Positions 17,026 to 25,882 of a stretch of DNA of 63,443 nucleotides are shown here, piece after piece (position 1 is the first letter of the stretch; each line of letters begins with the position of its first letter). The DNA comes from Bacteroidales bacterium. Lineage in GTDB: Bacteria > Bacteroidota > Bacteroidia > Bacteroidales > 4484-276. The notes below the pieces were generated by a model. The model had not been told where the DNA came from. It was given only the letters and a program-made list of their open reading frames with translations, and searched no databases. The translations under genes and the position numbers were made by a program. The stretch covers positions 1 to 63,443 of the forward strand of contig DASRND010000027.1 in NCBI GenBank assembly GCA_035647615.1, written 5' to 3'.

Positions 17026-18855
17026 TTAATTAATCACAAAATCACTCAGCCCATAGATGGTGCCGTCGGCGTTGCGTTCGGGCTGCCAGGTGCGGACGTA
17101 GATTTTGGGCTGCAGCGAATCGCTGAGATCAATCATCAGAAAAAGGTAACCTTTGTCGGCATAGTTGGTCGAATAATAATCCTGCTTGATCTGGATGCCA
17201 TAAACCTTATCCTCGCCGTTGACTTTCTTCACAATGTTTTCTTCAAAATGAATGTTGACAAATTCATTGGAATTAAAAACCTGCATGAGCCGGCCAAGGT
17301 ATTCGGCTTTGTTTTGTGTTATGTATTCCACTTTTCGGCGGCCTGCCCGGGCATACATGCCGTCGATAGGCTCGGCCATCTGCACTACATTGCCAACAAT
17401 AATAAGGGCGTTGTCCGCAAAAATGGGCGCTATCAGATCCAGCCGCTTCAGGCAATAGGCCGTTTTATAATATTCCAAAAAAGAAATCAGGTGATACTTA
17501 TCTTCGGTTGACCCGAACCGATCGCTGCGGCTTGCGATATCGGCGATGGCCTTATCGGAAATGGCAAAAGAGATGGCATCGATTTGCTGATCCGCGTTAA
17601 GCGTAAAAACTACCTGTTCGATGAAATCGCGATGGTTTTTAGGATAGGAAAACCGCATGGGTACTGAGCGCACAATTGTATTATCGTCAATCTGTATCAG
17701 CCGCAGGGTATCGGCAAAAGGCAGCACCTTCACCTGGCCGCTATTGATGAGCCGCTCGTACATCATCAGTCCGGAAGGCGTAAAAAGATGATTGGCTGCA
17801 GCATAATTTTTATCCTGGATGGCATCGATAACTTTCATCACCGTTTTGCGCACCTTGCGCGCCTCTTCTATTTCGTTGAGTTGCTCAAAGTCGATGCTTT
17901 TGGCCTCGAGCTTCACCAGCTTTTTCTTTTTACTATCATCCACAGGAATAGCAATCACAAACTCACTGCGATCGATGTACGGAATGGAGATATTGTTCAA
18001 AACCTGGTACACCTCCAGGTCGTATCTTGCTTTGGGCAGATAAGCGTATTCTACTCTAATCTTCAGACGGTCGAGCCGACAGGAGGCGGCATCTAAAAAC
18101 TCGACAAGCCCCATACCGCTGCGCACGCTCATGGTGTTGCTGTAGTGGTTGCCACACCAATATTCAAAATCCAGATTATCCACCGGCTCCCCGTGATAAG
18201 TTATCAGCAGGTGCAGCGCCTTGTAATTTTCATCACAACGATCTTCCACCTGACGTATCTGAAAGTGCAGGTCGGTGAAGATATCGTTCATCTTGTCGGG
18301 CAACGCCGAGAGCAGCAGCAGGCTGTTTTTTTTGTCAAAATTGTAAGTAATCTTGTCGCGGTCTTTGTGGCTTTGCAGCAGTGCCAGCGCCCAGTAATAG
18401 TTTTTCAGTGCATCGCCCAGGCGCAAATCCTTCTCTGCCATGGCGCCGGCAGCAACATACGCTTCTATTTTTCGGCGGCGGCTTTCGAAAAGATTATTCA
18501 GATTGTCGAAGGAGATGTAGCGCATCACGCGGAAATAGTTGCCCCGCTCTTCGAGCACCATGCTCAGCGCCGACTCAAGCGAGACGTTGCTGTAAGTTTT
18601 TACCACCGATTCGGCAAACTCTTTCACACTGCCTTCCTGCTCGGTGAGTTTTCCCTGAAAATAGCTCTCCACCTGCACAGTAATCTGTGTGATAAGGTGG
18701 TCTAAAGCGCTGGCATCAGCCAGGCGGTGGGTGCTGCCTTCGCCAATACCCCATAGGTAGTTGCCCGAATTCTGTATCTCTCCTACAGAAACTTGTCCGA
18801 GAGCCGTTGCCATCTGCGACAGCATAATAATAGAAAAGAAGATTTTTCTGATCAT
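17026..18855 (-). CDS. Exported LPP20-like hypothetical protein
   Basis: A 609-residue protein with a Sec signal peptide (MIRKIFFSIIMLSQMATALG, cleavage near AlaLeuGly-Gln). The mature N-terminus (YLWGIGEGSTHRLADASALD, HLITQITVQVESYF) resembles the LPP20/FlgT-like domain of Gram-negative periplasmic or outer-membrane proteins, although no lipobox Cys is present. The remaining ~450 residues are not recognised; a segment around residues 340-420 may be an NTF2-like fold, but this is a guess. The role is unknown. It precedes mcrB in the same orientation with a 34-bp gap, yet looks like a core gene by base composition. Confidence 0.6.
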   Translation of the reverse strand: MIRKIFFSIIMLSQMATALGQVSVGEIQNSGNYLWGIGEGSTHRLADASALDHLITQITVQVESYFQGKLTEQEGSVKEFAESVVKTYSNVSLESALSMVLEERGNYFRVMRYISFDNLNNLFESRRRKIEAYVAAGAMAEKDLRLGDALKNYYWALALLQSHKDRDKITYNFDKKNSLLLLSALPDKMNDIFTDLHFQIRQVEDRCDENYKALHLLITYHGEPVDNLDFEYWCGNHYSNTMSVRSGMGLVEFLDAASCRLDRLKIRVEYAYLPKARYDLEVYQVLNNISIPYIDRSEFVIAIPVDDSKKKKLVKLEAKSIDFEQLNEIEEARKVRKTVMKVIDAIQDKNYAAANHLFTPSGLMMYERLINSGQVKVLPFADTLRLIQIDDNTIVRSVPMRFSYPKNHRDFIEQVVFTLNADQQIDAISFAISDKAIADIASRSDRFGSTEDKYHLISFLEYYKTAYCLKRLDLIAPIFADNALIIVGNVVQMAEPIDGMYARAGRRKVEYITQNKAEYLGRLMQVFNSNEFVNIHFEENIVKKVNGEDKVYGIQIKQDYYSTNYADKGYLFLMIDLSDSLQPKIYVRTWQPERNADGTIYGLSDFVIN

Positions 18856-18951
18856 AACAACGAAAGGTGAAAATGAGTGGGGTGTAAAAGTAATGAAAAA
18901 CTGCTTCGCACCCGGTGGCAGGGCGATTTTTCAAAGAATTGCCAATCCCGT

Positions 18952-19446
18952 TCATTCGCGCAAAAGCGCAACGGCACTATTTATCCAGCCGAGTTTTTCC
19001 ATGGCCCATGTGCCGATAAGTATTGCTTCGGCAGCGTTGTCGTTGGTGGGAGAAGTTTTTTGGTTACTAATTTTTTGAATGATGATGCCGGCATAGTGCA
19101 AAGCTTTTTCTTTGGCTTGCGAGCCCTTGCGTTGTTCGCGGGTGAGCAGCAGCGCATGGCGCCATTCTTCAGCCATGATGTGCAGCACTTCAATGTTGCG
19201 CTTTTCGAGATAGGCATCCCAGAGCTTGAGCAGCGGCCCGCCGCCTTCTATCACGATATAGGTGATATCTTCCTCCAGGCTAACGATCCATGGAATGGCT
19301 TTGCGCAAACGCGCCTTATTACCAAAGTTCTGCGACCGATGCCACAACAACCGCCCCTCGGAGCTAAACAATGCCAGCCCCGTTTTTACACCCAAATCGA
19401 CAGATAAGAGAAATTCCAAATTTTGTTTTTGAATATTAATACCCAC
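18952..19446 (-). CDS. Stand-alone RuvC-like (RNase H-fold) protein
   Basis: A 164-residue protein showing the sequence outline of a RuvC/RNase H-fold nuclease: strand 1 with an acidic residue (LLSVDLGVKTGLALFSSEG, D17), a second acidic site after a hydrophobic strand (ITYIVIEGGGP), and a C-terminal NDNAAEAILIG, matching the last RuvC motif with Asp and Ala-rich helix. The spacing fits Holliday-junction resolvase relatives, but it is not a canonical RuvC or YqgF. It may cleave structured DNA or RNA; the biological role is unknown. It is 96 bp upstream of the LPP20-like gene in the same direction. Confidence 0.55.
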   Translation of the reverse strand: MGINIQKQNLEFLLSVDLGVKTGLALFSSEGRLLWHRSQNFGNKARLRKAIPWIVSLEEDITYIVIEGGGPLLKLWDAYLEKRNIEVLHIMAEEWRHALLLTREQRKGSQAKEKALHYAGIIIQKISNQKTSPTNDNAAEAILIGTWAMEKLGWINSAVALLRE

Positions 19447-19564
19447 AAAGGAAACGACGGATTAAATGAATTTGCGAACAACAATCAAATATTAATAATG
19501 TAACCCCCTTGGGGTTTGCCTGCGCTTCTGTTTTCAAATCCCAATTTATTGTTCCACTATTTCA

Positions 19565-19635
19565 GACGCACGGCCGTGCGTCTCTACATCCCATCATCCC
19601 ATCATCCCATCATTTCAGACGCACGGCCGTGCGTC
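19565..19635. repeat. Two 18-bp GACGCACGGCCGTGCGTC palindromes flanking a CCCATCAT microsatellite
   Basis: Perfect palindromes at 19565-19582 and 19618-19635 sit in a duplicated context (TTCAGACGCAC...GCGTCTCTAC). Between them CCCATCAT is repeated about three times. A related palindrome, GACGCGATGCATCGCGTC, lies at 49683-49700. All share AGACGC-N8-GCGTCTC, so this is a dispersed REP-like family. The second copy abuts the stop codon of the next gene and could act as its 3' hairpin. The remainder of 19447-19636 looks empty. Confidence 0.75.
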
Positions 19636-19636
19636 T

Positions 19637-20827
19637 CTACTGGTTCACCCGTTTGGCGCGATGGAACGGCTTTTCGCGATCGAACAGAAAACGATAGGTT
19701 ACGTGCGTTTTGGCAATGTTGGCGCCGATCTGTTCCACCACTTTCATCATCGACGGGTTGAAGTCGCCGATCCAGTTCATCTGAAGGTCTTTGTATTTAA
19801 AACCTGGTTGTGCTATAACTCTCTCAAACGATCTTATCAGGCCTGCCTCCAAACCTTTCCCATGATGCTGGGGTACAATGCCAAAGATACGGCCAATAAC
19901 ACGCGTACATGAACGGCGCAGCTTCAGGTGGTAAATCAGCTTTAGCTTGTTGATGAAATTAAATTTGCCGTTGAAGCGCCGTATGATTTGATATAAATCG
20001 GGTATCATGATAAAAAATGCCACCGGTTCCCCGCGATAGTAGGCATAGTGTACCAGCCGTGTATCCATGATCGGGCGCATCTTTTTGAGCAGCAGCTGCG
20101 CGTGGGCTTTGCTGATCTTTTTCACACCCGGAAACCGTGCCCAACCTTTGTTGAAGATGATCATAAAGTCTTCGGCAAACTTGTCGTTGTTTTTCCAGGT
20201 AATGGTTCGGAAGCTATAATCGGGGTTACGGTCGATTCGGTCAGCTTTTTCCTGCATTACCAAGTCAATACCTTCCGAACTGAGAGGGCGGCGGTAGGTG
20301 TATTGGTTGAAATAATTCTGAAAGCCATAACCTTCAAACAGCTTTTGGTAGTAGGCCGCATTGTAGGGCATGTTGTAGATAGGCTCTTCGAAGCCATCAA
20401 TCAGGCAGCCCCAGAAGCTGTCGCGCTCGCCAAAGTTAGTGGGCCCATCCATGGCTTCCATGCCTTTGGTAGCAAGCCACTGGCGACAAGCATCGAAGAG
20501 CTTGTTGGCCGCGGGCTGGCTATCTATGCAATCGAAAAAGCCAAGCCCGCCGGTGGGCTGATCGTTGGTACGGGCAGTTTGTTCGTTATAAAACGCAGCC
20601 ACACGCCCAACGGTTTTGCCTTTGTTGTCGCGCAGCAGCCATCGGCACGCATCGCCCTGGCGGAAGAGTTTATTTTTTTTCGGATCGAAAACTGCCTCCA
20701 CATCCTCATCGAGCGGGCGGATGTAGTTGGTGTCGTTTTTATAAAGCCTTGCCGGATATAGCAGAAACTCACGGCGGCTGGCAGCATCAGTTACTTCGAG
20801 AAGTTGGTAAGTTGTTGTAGAGGTCAT
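19637..20827 (-). CDS. GNAT-fold hypothetical protein
   Basis: A 396-residue cytosolic protein without a signal peptide. Segments such as GKTVGRVAAFYN (residues ~70-81) and the later RGEPVAFFIMIPD followed by GIVPQHHGKGLEAGLIRSFERV resemble the acetyl-CoA-binding core of GNAT acyltransferases, the last with the Q-x-x-G-x-G/A loop pattern. Proteins of this kind are widespread in Bacteroidota as uncharacterised 'N-acetyltransferase' entries. It is the last gene of the minus-strand group, 25 bp downstream of a P-loop kinase, so probably cotranscribed with it. Substrate unknown. Confidence 0.6.
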   Translation of the reverse strand: MTSTTTYQLLEVTDAASRREFLLYPARLYKNDTNYIRPLDEDVEAVFDPKKNKLFRQGDACRWLLRDNKGKTVGRVAAFYNEQTARTNDQPTGGLGFFDCIDSQPAANKLFDACRQWLATKGMEAMDGPTNFGERDSFWGCLIDGFEEPIYNMPYNAAYYQKLFEGYGFQNYFNQYTYRRPLSSEGIDLVMQEKADRIDRNPDYSFRTITWKNNDKFAEDFMIIFNKGWARFPGVKKISKAHAQLLLKKMRPIMDTRLVHYAYYRGEPVAFFIMIPDLYQIIRRFNGKFNFINKLKLIYHLKLRRSCTRVIGRIFGIVPQHHGKGLEAGLIRSFERVIAQPGFKYKDLQMNWIGDFNPSMMKVVEQIGANIAKTHVTYRFLFDREKPFHRAKRVNQ

Positions 20828-20852
20828 CAGCGATATTTAGTTGACAACGAAA

Positions 20853-21500
20853 TTATTTGTTTTGTTCCACCACGTCGTAGTCGGCAGTTACTATCAGGTC
20901 GGCTGAAGGCTTGAGCGCGCTAACCTGCTCATGTTCGCGGCCGAGTATCTCCCAGCGCACCTCGTCCATCACTTCCTTGCCGCGCGAGTCGGTGGTATGT
21001 TTTTCTTTTGTTTGTAAATAAGTGAGATCGATAAAAACCCGCACGTCAATATCTTTGGCCTTGATTGCGTAAAGCCCGTCGAGGATTAACATATCGATGT
21101 TTTTAAAATCGGTGGTAAGCTGATCCACCTGCTCGGTAACCAAATCCACGCAAGGCATCTGCACCACTCCCCCGTTTTTAAAAGCTTGCAACACATCATC
21201 GATGGCATCCCATTGATATTCGTTATACCCCACCACTTTTTGAATTCCGTTTTTTATGCGCCACTCACGTCGCAAAAGAGGATCTGTGTTGTAAAAATTG
21301 TCGGTGTGAATGGGTTTTGCAAAAACATCCTCTTTGCGCAGCGCTCTGGCTATCACATGTGCGAGCTCCGTTTTGCCGGAGCCTGACTCGCCCGAAATTG
21401 CTACAACCATTTTTTCTTTGGGATGACTCCGGATGTAATCCAGGATTTTCATTCCGGCTGCGCGGTGTTTGTCATTAATCAAAAGTACGTCTCCAAGCAT
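20853..21500 (-). CDS. Uridine-kinase-like P-loop kinase, paralogue 1
   Basis: A 215-residue P-loop kinase of the uridine kinase/phosphoribulokinase superfamily. Walker A is ISGESGSGKTEL (P-loop residues 37-44), followed by IHTDNFYNTDPLLRREWR, the DxFY-type acceptor-binding segment, and LILDGLYAI as Walker B-like strand. It shares this pattern residue by residue with its upstream neighbour (21600-22244), indicating a tandem duplication. Both stand downstream of a phosphorylase/beta-phosphoglucomutase fusion, so a sugar rather than a nucleoside could be the acceptor. That is inference; the family label supports only 'small-molecule kinase'. Confidence 0.75.
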   Translation of the reverse strand: MLGDVLLINDKHRAAGMKILDYIRSHPKEKMVVAISGESGSGKTELAHVIARALRKEDVFAKPIHTDNFYNTDPLLRREWRIKNGIQKVVGYNEYQWDAIDDVLQAFKNGGVVQMPCVDLVTEQVDQLTTDFKNIDMLILDGLYAIKAKDIDVRVFIDLTYLQTKEKHTTDSRGKEVMDEVRWEILGREHEQVSALKPSADLIVTADYDVVEQNK

Positions 21501-21599
21501 ATTTTTCAGGTGTTAATGATGACTAATGCATCAGAATAAAATAATTCAGGCGAAATTATCAATTCCGCCTGAAACAACAATTAATAACTAGAAATTTGT

Positions 21600-22244
21600 T
21601 TAAAGATGAAACAAACTCTGGCCAAAGTCGATGTAAAAGTCGGCTTTGCTTTTGAGCGACTGAACCACCTCGTGTTCACGCTTCAATACCTCCAGGCGGT
21701 TTTTATCCAGGTCTTCTTTCTGGCTGTAACGCTGCGCTTCGGTGGTTTCGTCGTAGGTTAGCTCTATCATCACCTTCAGGGCGGCATCTTCTATCTTCAG
21801 CGAATAAAGCCCGTTGATCAGCAAAATGTCCACGCCTTCAAAATCGGTGATAAGTTCATCCACATAGCCGGTAATCAAATCCACACAAGGAAGCGATGAA
21901 GTGCGGCTGTGCTTAAAGTCGCCGATGTTTTGGTTCACTCTGTCCCAGTCGTATTCCTTGTAGCCGATGCTTTCGATGCCTTTTTCCAGTCGCCATTCGC
22001 GGCGTTCGAGCGGCGGGATTTTATAATAGTCATCCAGATCGAGGATTTTAGTGCGGATTTCATGCTTTTTGAGCAGCCGTCCAAGCACAATAGAAATTGT
22101 ACTTTTCCCTGAGCCTACCTCACCCGAAATGGTGATTATCATCTTCTCAGCAGGACTTTCAGCCCGCAATTCCATTATTCTGTCGAGGATCAGACGGGCA
22201 GCATTTTCGTGGCGGGGAGTTATCGTAATAAGATCGTTGAGCAT
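21600..22244 (-). CDS. Uridine-kinase-like P-loop kinase, paralogue 2
   Basis: About 214 residues if started at the ATG at 22244 (MLNDLITITPRH), which aligns with the start of the downstream paralogue; an in-frame upstream start adds 14 unaligned residues and was rejected. Motifs: ISGEVGSGKSTISIV (P-loop), LDLDDYYKIPPLERREWR (acceptor segment), LLINGLYSL (Walker B-like). DNA between the two paralogues is 99 bp with no gene. The two proteins share the 'PLxRREWR..KGI', 'PCVDLIT' and 'KREHE..SLK..AD' segments but have diverged enough for different substrates or a hetero-oligomer. Confidence 0.75.
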   Translation of the reverse strand: MLNDLITITPRHENAARLILDRIMELRAESPAEKMIITISGEVGSGKSTISIVLGRLLKKHEIRTKILDLDDYYKIPPLERREWRLEKGIESIGYKEYDWDRVNQNIGDFKHSRTSSLPCVDLITGYVDELITDFEGVDILLINGLYSLKIEDAALKVMIELTYDETTEAQRYSQKEDLDKNRLEVLKREHEVVQSLKSKADFYIDFGQSLFHL

Positions 22245-22416
22245 AATCAGTTTTGTTTTAATAAAAAAATAAGCTTCATTTTTCAACCCACAACAGACGC
22301 CAAATATTGCTTGTGTGAATTTACTCGAATGTTATTGTTAGGAACAAAAAACAAAATTTGGGTGGTTGAGATTTCACAATACTAGTTAATTCACCTTTTA
22401 GTTTTTCGCTTCTTAT

Positions 22417-22567
22417 GCCCCATCCCCGACCCTTCCCCGACACGTGGAAGGGAGCTCTTTTTCGTGGTATTATGGAAAAAACCAGACGAAACGCTTCGTT
22501 TGAAAACCCCCATTCAGCTTCGCAGAAGTGCTCCCCTCTCAAATTGGAGAGGGGTCGGGGGTGAGGT
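22417..22567 (+). repeat. Dispersed 151-bp non-coding repeat, copy 2
   Basis: Same length, orientation and end sequences as the element at 11921-12071 (GCCCCATCCCCGACCCTTCC ... GAGAGGGGTCGGGGGTGAGG). GC-rich imperfect inverted ends would fold into a long hairpin. It ends 8 bp before the stop of the phosphorylase gene and fills most of the 290-bp gap, so transcripts of this operon should carry it. No gene inside. Confidence 0.75.
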
Positions 22568-22574
22568 AAAAAAA

Positions 22575-25500
22575 TCAATAACTTTTGGTAATGGTTTCAT
22601 CATTCAGCAACTCTATCTCCTGGCCGGCAACCATTATTCGCAGCTTTTCGTCGGCACCGGTTTTTTTGATGGTGATAAGGTGGGGAGTTATTGTAAAATA
22701 AAGCCGGTGATTTCGCCAGCGGATGTTGAAGCTGATGCTGCGCCAATGCTCCGGCAACTGTGGGTTTACTGCAGGAATTTCACCGCGCACATCCACCCCC
22801 GCATACGATTGCAGCGCGATAAGTACTGTGCCGGCCATCACTCCGGCATGGATACCTTCGCCGGTGGTACCGCCCTGAATATCCACATAGTCGCTGGCCA
22901 GCGCTTCGCTGTAAAGCTCCCAGCTTAGCTCATTGTCGCCAATCATGTTGGCAAGCTGCGCATGCACTACTCGTGAAAGTGTGCTGCCATGCGAAGTGCG
23001 TTTTAGATAGTAATGAAGGTTTTTGTTGAGGTAATCGTCGGAAAGATCATATCCCAATCGCTCCAGCACATGATCTACCTCAGCAGGCGGCAAAGCGTAG
23101 AAAGTCATCAATGTGTCGGCTTGCTTGGCTACTTTGTAATGATCAGCCGATTTGCCTTCAGCTTTCAGCAGCCGGTCGAGGCGATGGATGTTTTCGTATT
23201 TATTACGGTAATAATCCCAGTCGAGCTCTTCCAAATCAAAATACCCATCGTATTGCGAAATGATGTCATCTTTTATCACCAGATTAAGCCGATGTGTTAT
23301 CTGTTTCCATTGGTTCGTTTCCTCTTCACTGAGGCCAATCTGGTTTTTAATTTTTGCGACAGCTTCTTCCCCCAGCATTTCAAGCATATCGGCGGCGCGC
23401 TCCAGCGTCCACGCAACCATTAGGTTGGTGTAAGCATTGTCTTTGAGGCCGCCTTCGGTAGCATCAGGATAGGACTCGTGAAACTCGTCGGGCCCCATCA
23501 CATTTTTTATCGACAACCGCCCGCTGTTTTTATCTTCGTAGGTCATCGAAGCCCAAAACCGGCAAATCTCCAAAAACATCTCCGCGCCATAATCCTGCAC
23601 AAAGCCCCTATCGCCGGTGATAAGCATGTACTGCCAAATATTGTAGGCGATGGCCAGCGAAACGTGTCGCTGCAAAGAACTGTAATCGTCGCCCCACTCG
23701 CCCGACACCGGGTTGAGATGGATCACCTGCGTCTCTTCGCGGCCATCGCTGCCGCTCTGCCACGGAAACATTGCGCCACGACGCCCATGCTGCTTAGCAT
23801 AAGCACGCGCGGCATCTAACCGGCGATAACGATACATCAACATGGCGCGCGCAGCACCTTTAAAATGCAAAGCATAGAGCGGAAGGATAAATAGTTCATC
23901 CCAGAAAATATGCCCACGGTAGGCTTCACCGTGCAATCCACGCGCGGTGATGCCCGCATCAATGTTATTGTTGTGTGTTGAAAAGGAGACCATCAGATGA
24001 TACAGATGCAACCGCAACAACTTTTGCGCAAAGCGATCGCCGGTGATTTTCATATCCAACTCATCCCATATTTTATCCCACGCAGTGCGGCTCTCCGCAA
24101 GCATTTCCTGAAAAGAACCTGTGAGCATCACGCTTACTTTGGCATGATGCAACGGTTTGTCGGTGTCGTCAGGTTTGGATGTATAAATGGCCACACTTTT
24201 TTCGACTTTTAATACCTGAAATTTTTCCAGCTTTACGCTAAATGATGACGCTACAGCGGAAGGTAGAATTTCGTTACTCATTTCAGGATCGAAAGGTTTG
24301 TTATCGACAGATGCTTTGAGGCGTGCTGCAAGCACAATGTCGATGGCCGATTGCGTGGTAGAAACCTGCAGCCAGCTAAGCTTACCTTCGGCACTGGCCT
24401 CGCCGGGCTGCAGATGCTGTTGGTTAAGGTCGCGGTAACGCGCTACGCCGTCATTTATCAAATCGCCATCGAGCAAAGATTTTAGTACGATGGTACCGCT
24501 ATAGTTGATTGGCGACACGCTGTATTGCATAGAAGCATGATGCGGGTTGGCCATCGAAACCATGCGTTGCGACTGAATAAGCGTTTCGCGCCCCTGATCG
24601 TCGCGAATGGTAAGCACACGCGACAACTCGCCACTCCTGAAGTCGAGACACCGGTACATATCTGTAATTTCGGTGTTATTAATATCAAGCCATTCGCCGT
24701 CATCAATTTTAAAAGTAACGGGCAGCCAGTTGGGAGCATTTACAAAATCTTCATTTTCGATATCACGACCGCCCACTTTTGAGGTCAGCCGGTTGTAAAG
24801 TCCGGCGATGTATGTTCCCGGGTAATTTACTTCGCCGGCTTTGGCTTCTTCAGGAGCGCCACGTGTTCCGAAATATCCGTTGCCGATGGCCAGCAAAGCC
24901 TCACGTGAACGTTCGCGCTCTGCATCGTAATCAGTGTAAACAAGTTGCCAGTTATCCTCTTCCAAACCTTCGGCAAACCACTCTTTGATGCCCTGATAAC
25001 CGATATCACCAATGTCGTCCACAACGATATCGGCACCATTTTGTCGCAACTCTTTGTGGTTTCCTTCGCGTGCTATTCCCAGCACCAGTCCGAAGTTTCC
25101 TTTGCGCCCGGCCTGCACACCCGAAACGGCATCTTCAATAATCACTGCTTCGTCGTAAGGCACACCAAGATTATCGGCAGCAACGGTAAAAATATCCGGC
25201 TCAGGTTTTCCATGCAGCCCCAGCTCTACCGACACTTCACCATCCACACGTGTCTGAAAGCGATCCAGCAATCCGGCAGCTTCGAGCACAGCTTTACAAT
25301 TTTTGCTCGATGAAGCCACGCCTATTTTAATACCATCTTTCACAAGCTCATCGATGAGCGCCACCGTAGTGGGATAAACTTCAACACCATCGCGTGCCAG
25401 CACCTCATTAAAAACCTGATTTTTACGATTGCCCAGCCCACAGACCGTTTCCATCTCAGGCGTATCATCAGGAGTTCCGTAGGGAATCCCGATGCCCCGA

Positions 25501-25724
25501 TGTTCCAAAAACGACTGCACGCCTTTGTAGCGCGGCTTGCCATCCACATATGGGAGGTAATCGCGCTCGTGATCGAATGGGCGAAAAGGCGTATTGGTTT
25601 TGGATGACCAATGCTGCAGAAATTCATCAAACATCTTTTTCCAGGCGGCACTGTGTACCAAAGCAGTTTGGGTGATTACACCATCCAGATCAAAAATGAC
25701 AGCAGAGATAGTAGGTTGCTTCAT
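22575..25724 (-). CDS. Fused beta-phosphoglucomutase / GH65 disaccharide phosphorylase
   Basis: A 1049-residue two-enzyme fusion. Residues 1-~250 form a HAD-type beta-phosphoglucomutase: FDLDGVIT (nucleophile D12, acid D14), VASSSKNCKAVL, IEDAVSGVQAG. Residues ~260-1040 form a GH65 inverting phosphorylase (maltose/trehalose/kojibiose type): GNGYFGTRGA, HIFWDELFILPLYAL, NPVSGEWGDDYSS and the catalytic-acid motif MGPDEFHE (E747). Phosphorolysis would yield beta-glucose 1-phosphate plus glucose, and the mutase converts the former to glucose 6-phosphate within one polypeptide. No signal peptide, so cytoplasmic. The disaccharide cannot be told from sequence. A TATTTTTG -7-like box is at 25772-25779. 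Two kinases follow downstream in the same direction. Confidence 0.92.
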   Translation of the reverse strand: MKQPTISAVIFDLDGVITQTALVHSAAWKKMFDEFLQHWSSKTNTPFRPFDHERDYLPYVDGKPRYKGVQSFLEHRGIGIPYGTPDDTPEMETVCGLGNRKNQVFNEVLARDGVEVYPTTVALIDELVKDGIKIGVASSSKNCKAVLEAAGLLDRFQTRVDGEVSVELGLHGKPEPDIFTVAADNLGVPYDEAVIIEDAVSGVQAGRKGNFGLVLGIAREGNHKELRQNGADIVVDDIGDIGYQGIKEWFAEGLEEDNWQLVYTDYDAERERSREALLAIGNGYFGTRGAPEEAKAGEVNYPGTYIAGLYNRLTSKVGGRDIENEDFVNAPNWLPVTFKIDDGEWLDINNTEITDMYRCLDFRSGELSRVLTIRDDQGRETLIQSQRMVSMANPHHASMQYSVSPINYSGTIVLKSLLDGDLINDGVARYRDLNQQHLQPGEASAEGKLSWLQVSTTQSAIDIVLAARLKASVDNKPFDPEMSNEILPSAVASSFSVKLEKFQVLKVEKSVAIYTSKPDDTDKPLHHAKVSVMLTGSFQEMLAESRTAWDKIWDELDMKITGDRFAQKLLRLHLYHLMVSFSTHNNNIDAGITARGLHGEAYRGHIFWDELFILPLYALHFKGAARAMLMYRYRRLDAARAYAKQHGRRGAMFPWQSGSDGREETQVIHLNPVSGEWGDDYSSLQRHVSLAIAYNIWQYMLITGDRGFVQDYGAEMFLEICRFWASMTYEDKNSGRLSIKNVMGPDEFHESYPDATEGGLKDNAYTNLMVAWTLERAADMLEMLGEEAVAKIKNQIGLSEEETNQWKQITHRLNLVIKDDIISQYDGYFDLEELDWDYYRNKYENIHRLDRLLKAEGKSADHYKVAKQADTLMTFYALPPAEVDHVLERLGYDLSDDYLNKNLHYYLKRTSHGSTLSRVVHAQLANMIGDNELSWELYSEALASDYVDIQGGTTGEGIHAGVMAGTVLIALQSYAGVDVRGEIPAVNPQLPEHWRSISFNIRWRNHRLYFTITPHLITIKKTGADEKLRIMVAGQEIELLNDETITKSY

Positions 25725-25828
25725 ATCGTTGAGAGTTTTTTTTAAATCAATAGCTTACTTAATAATGTCGGCAAAAATACAATTTATGATGCAGACTGAG
25801 AGCGGCTTCCAAAACCATAGGCAACAAA

Positions 25829-25863
25829 AAGGCCGTCCCACAAAGTGAAACGGCCGTTTTTTT
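25829..25863 (-). terminator. Bidirectional terminator downstream of tsf
   Basis: GGCCGT (25831-25836) pairs with ACGGCC (25850-25855), with an inner CAC/GTG pairing, flanked by A-run on the left and T-run on the right. It ends the rplM-rpsI-rpsB-tsf transcript on the minus strand. The stretch 25725-25882 is otherwise promoter DNA for the phosphorylase gene. Confidence 0.8.
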
Positions 25864-25882
25864 ATCTTAAAAAAGAAAAATC

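Noticed and set aside
19590-19617. CCCATCAT tandem copies as a CRISPR or VNTR array
   Set aside because: Only about three 8-bp units with no spacers; a simple microsatellite between two palindromes.
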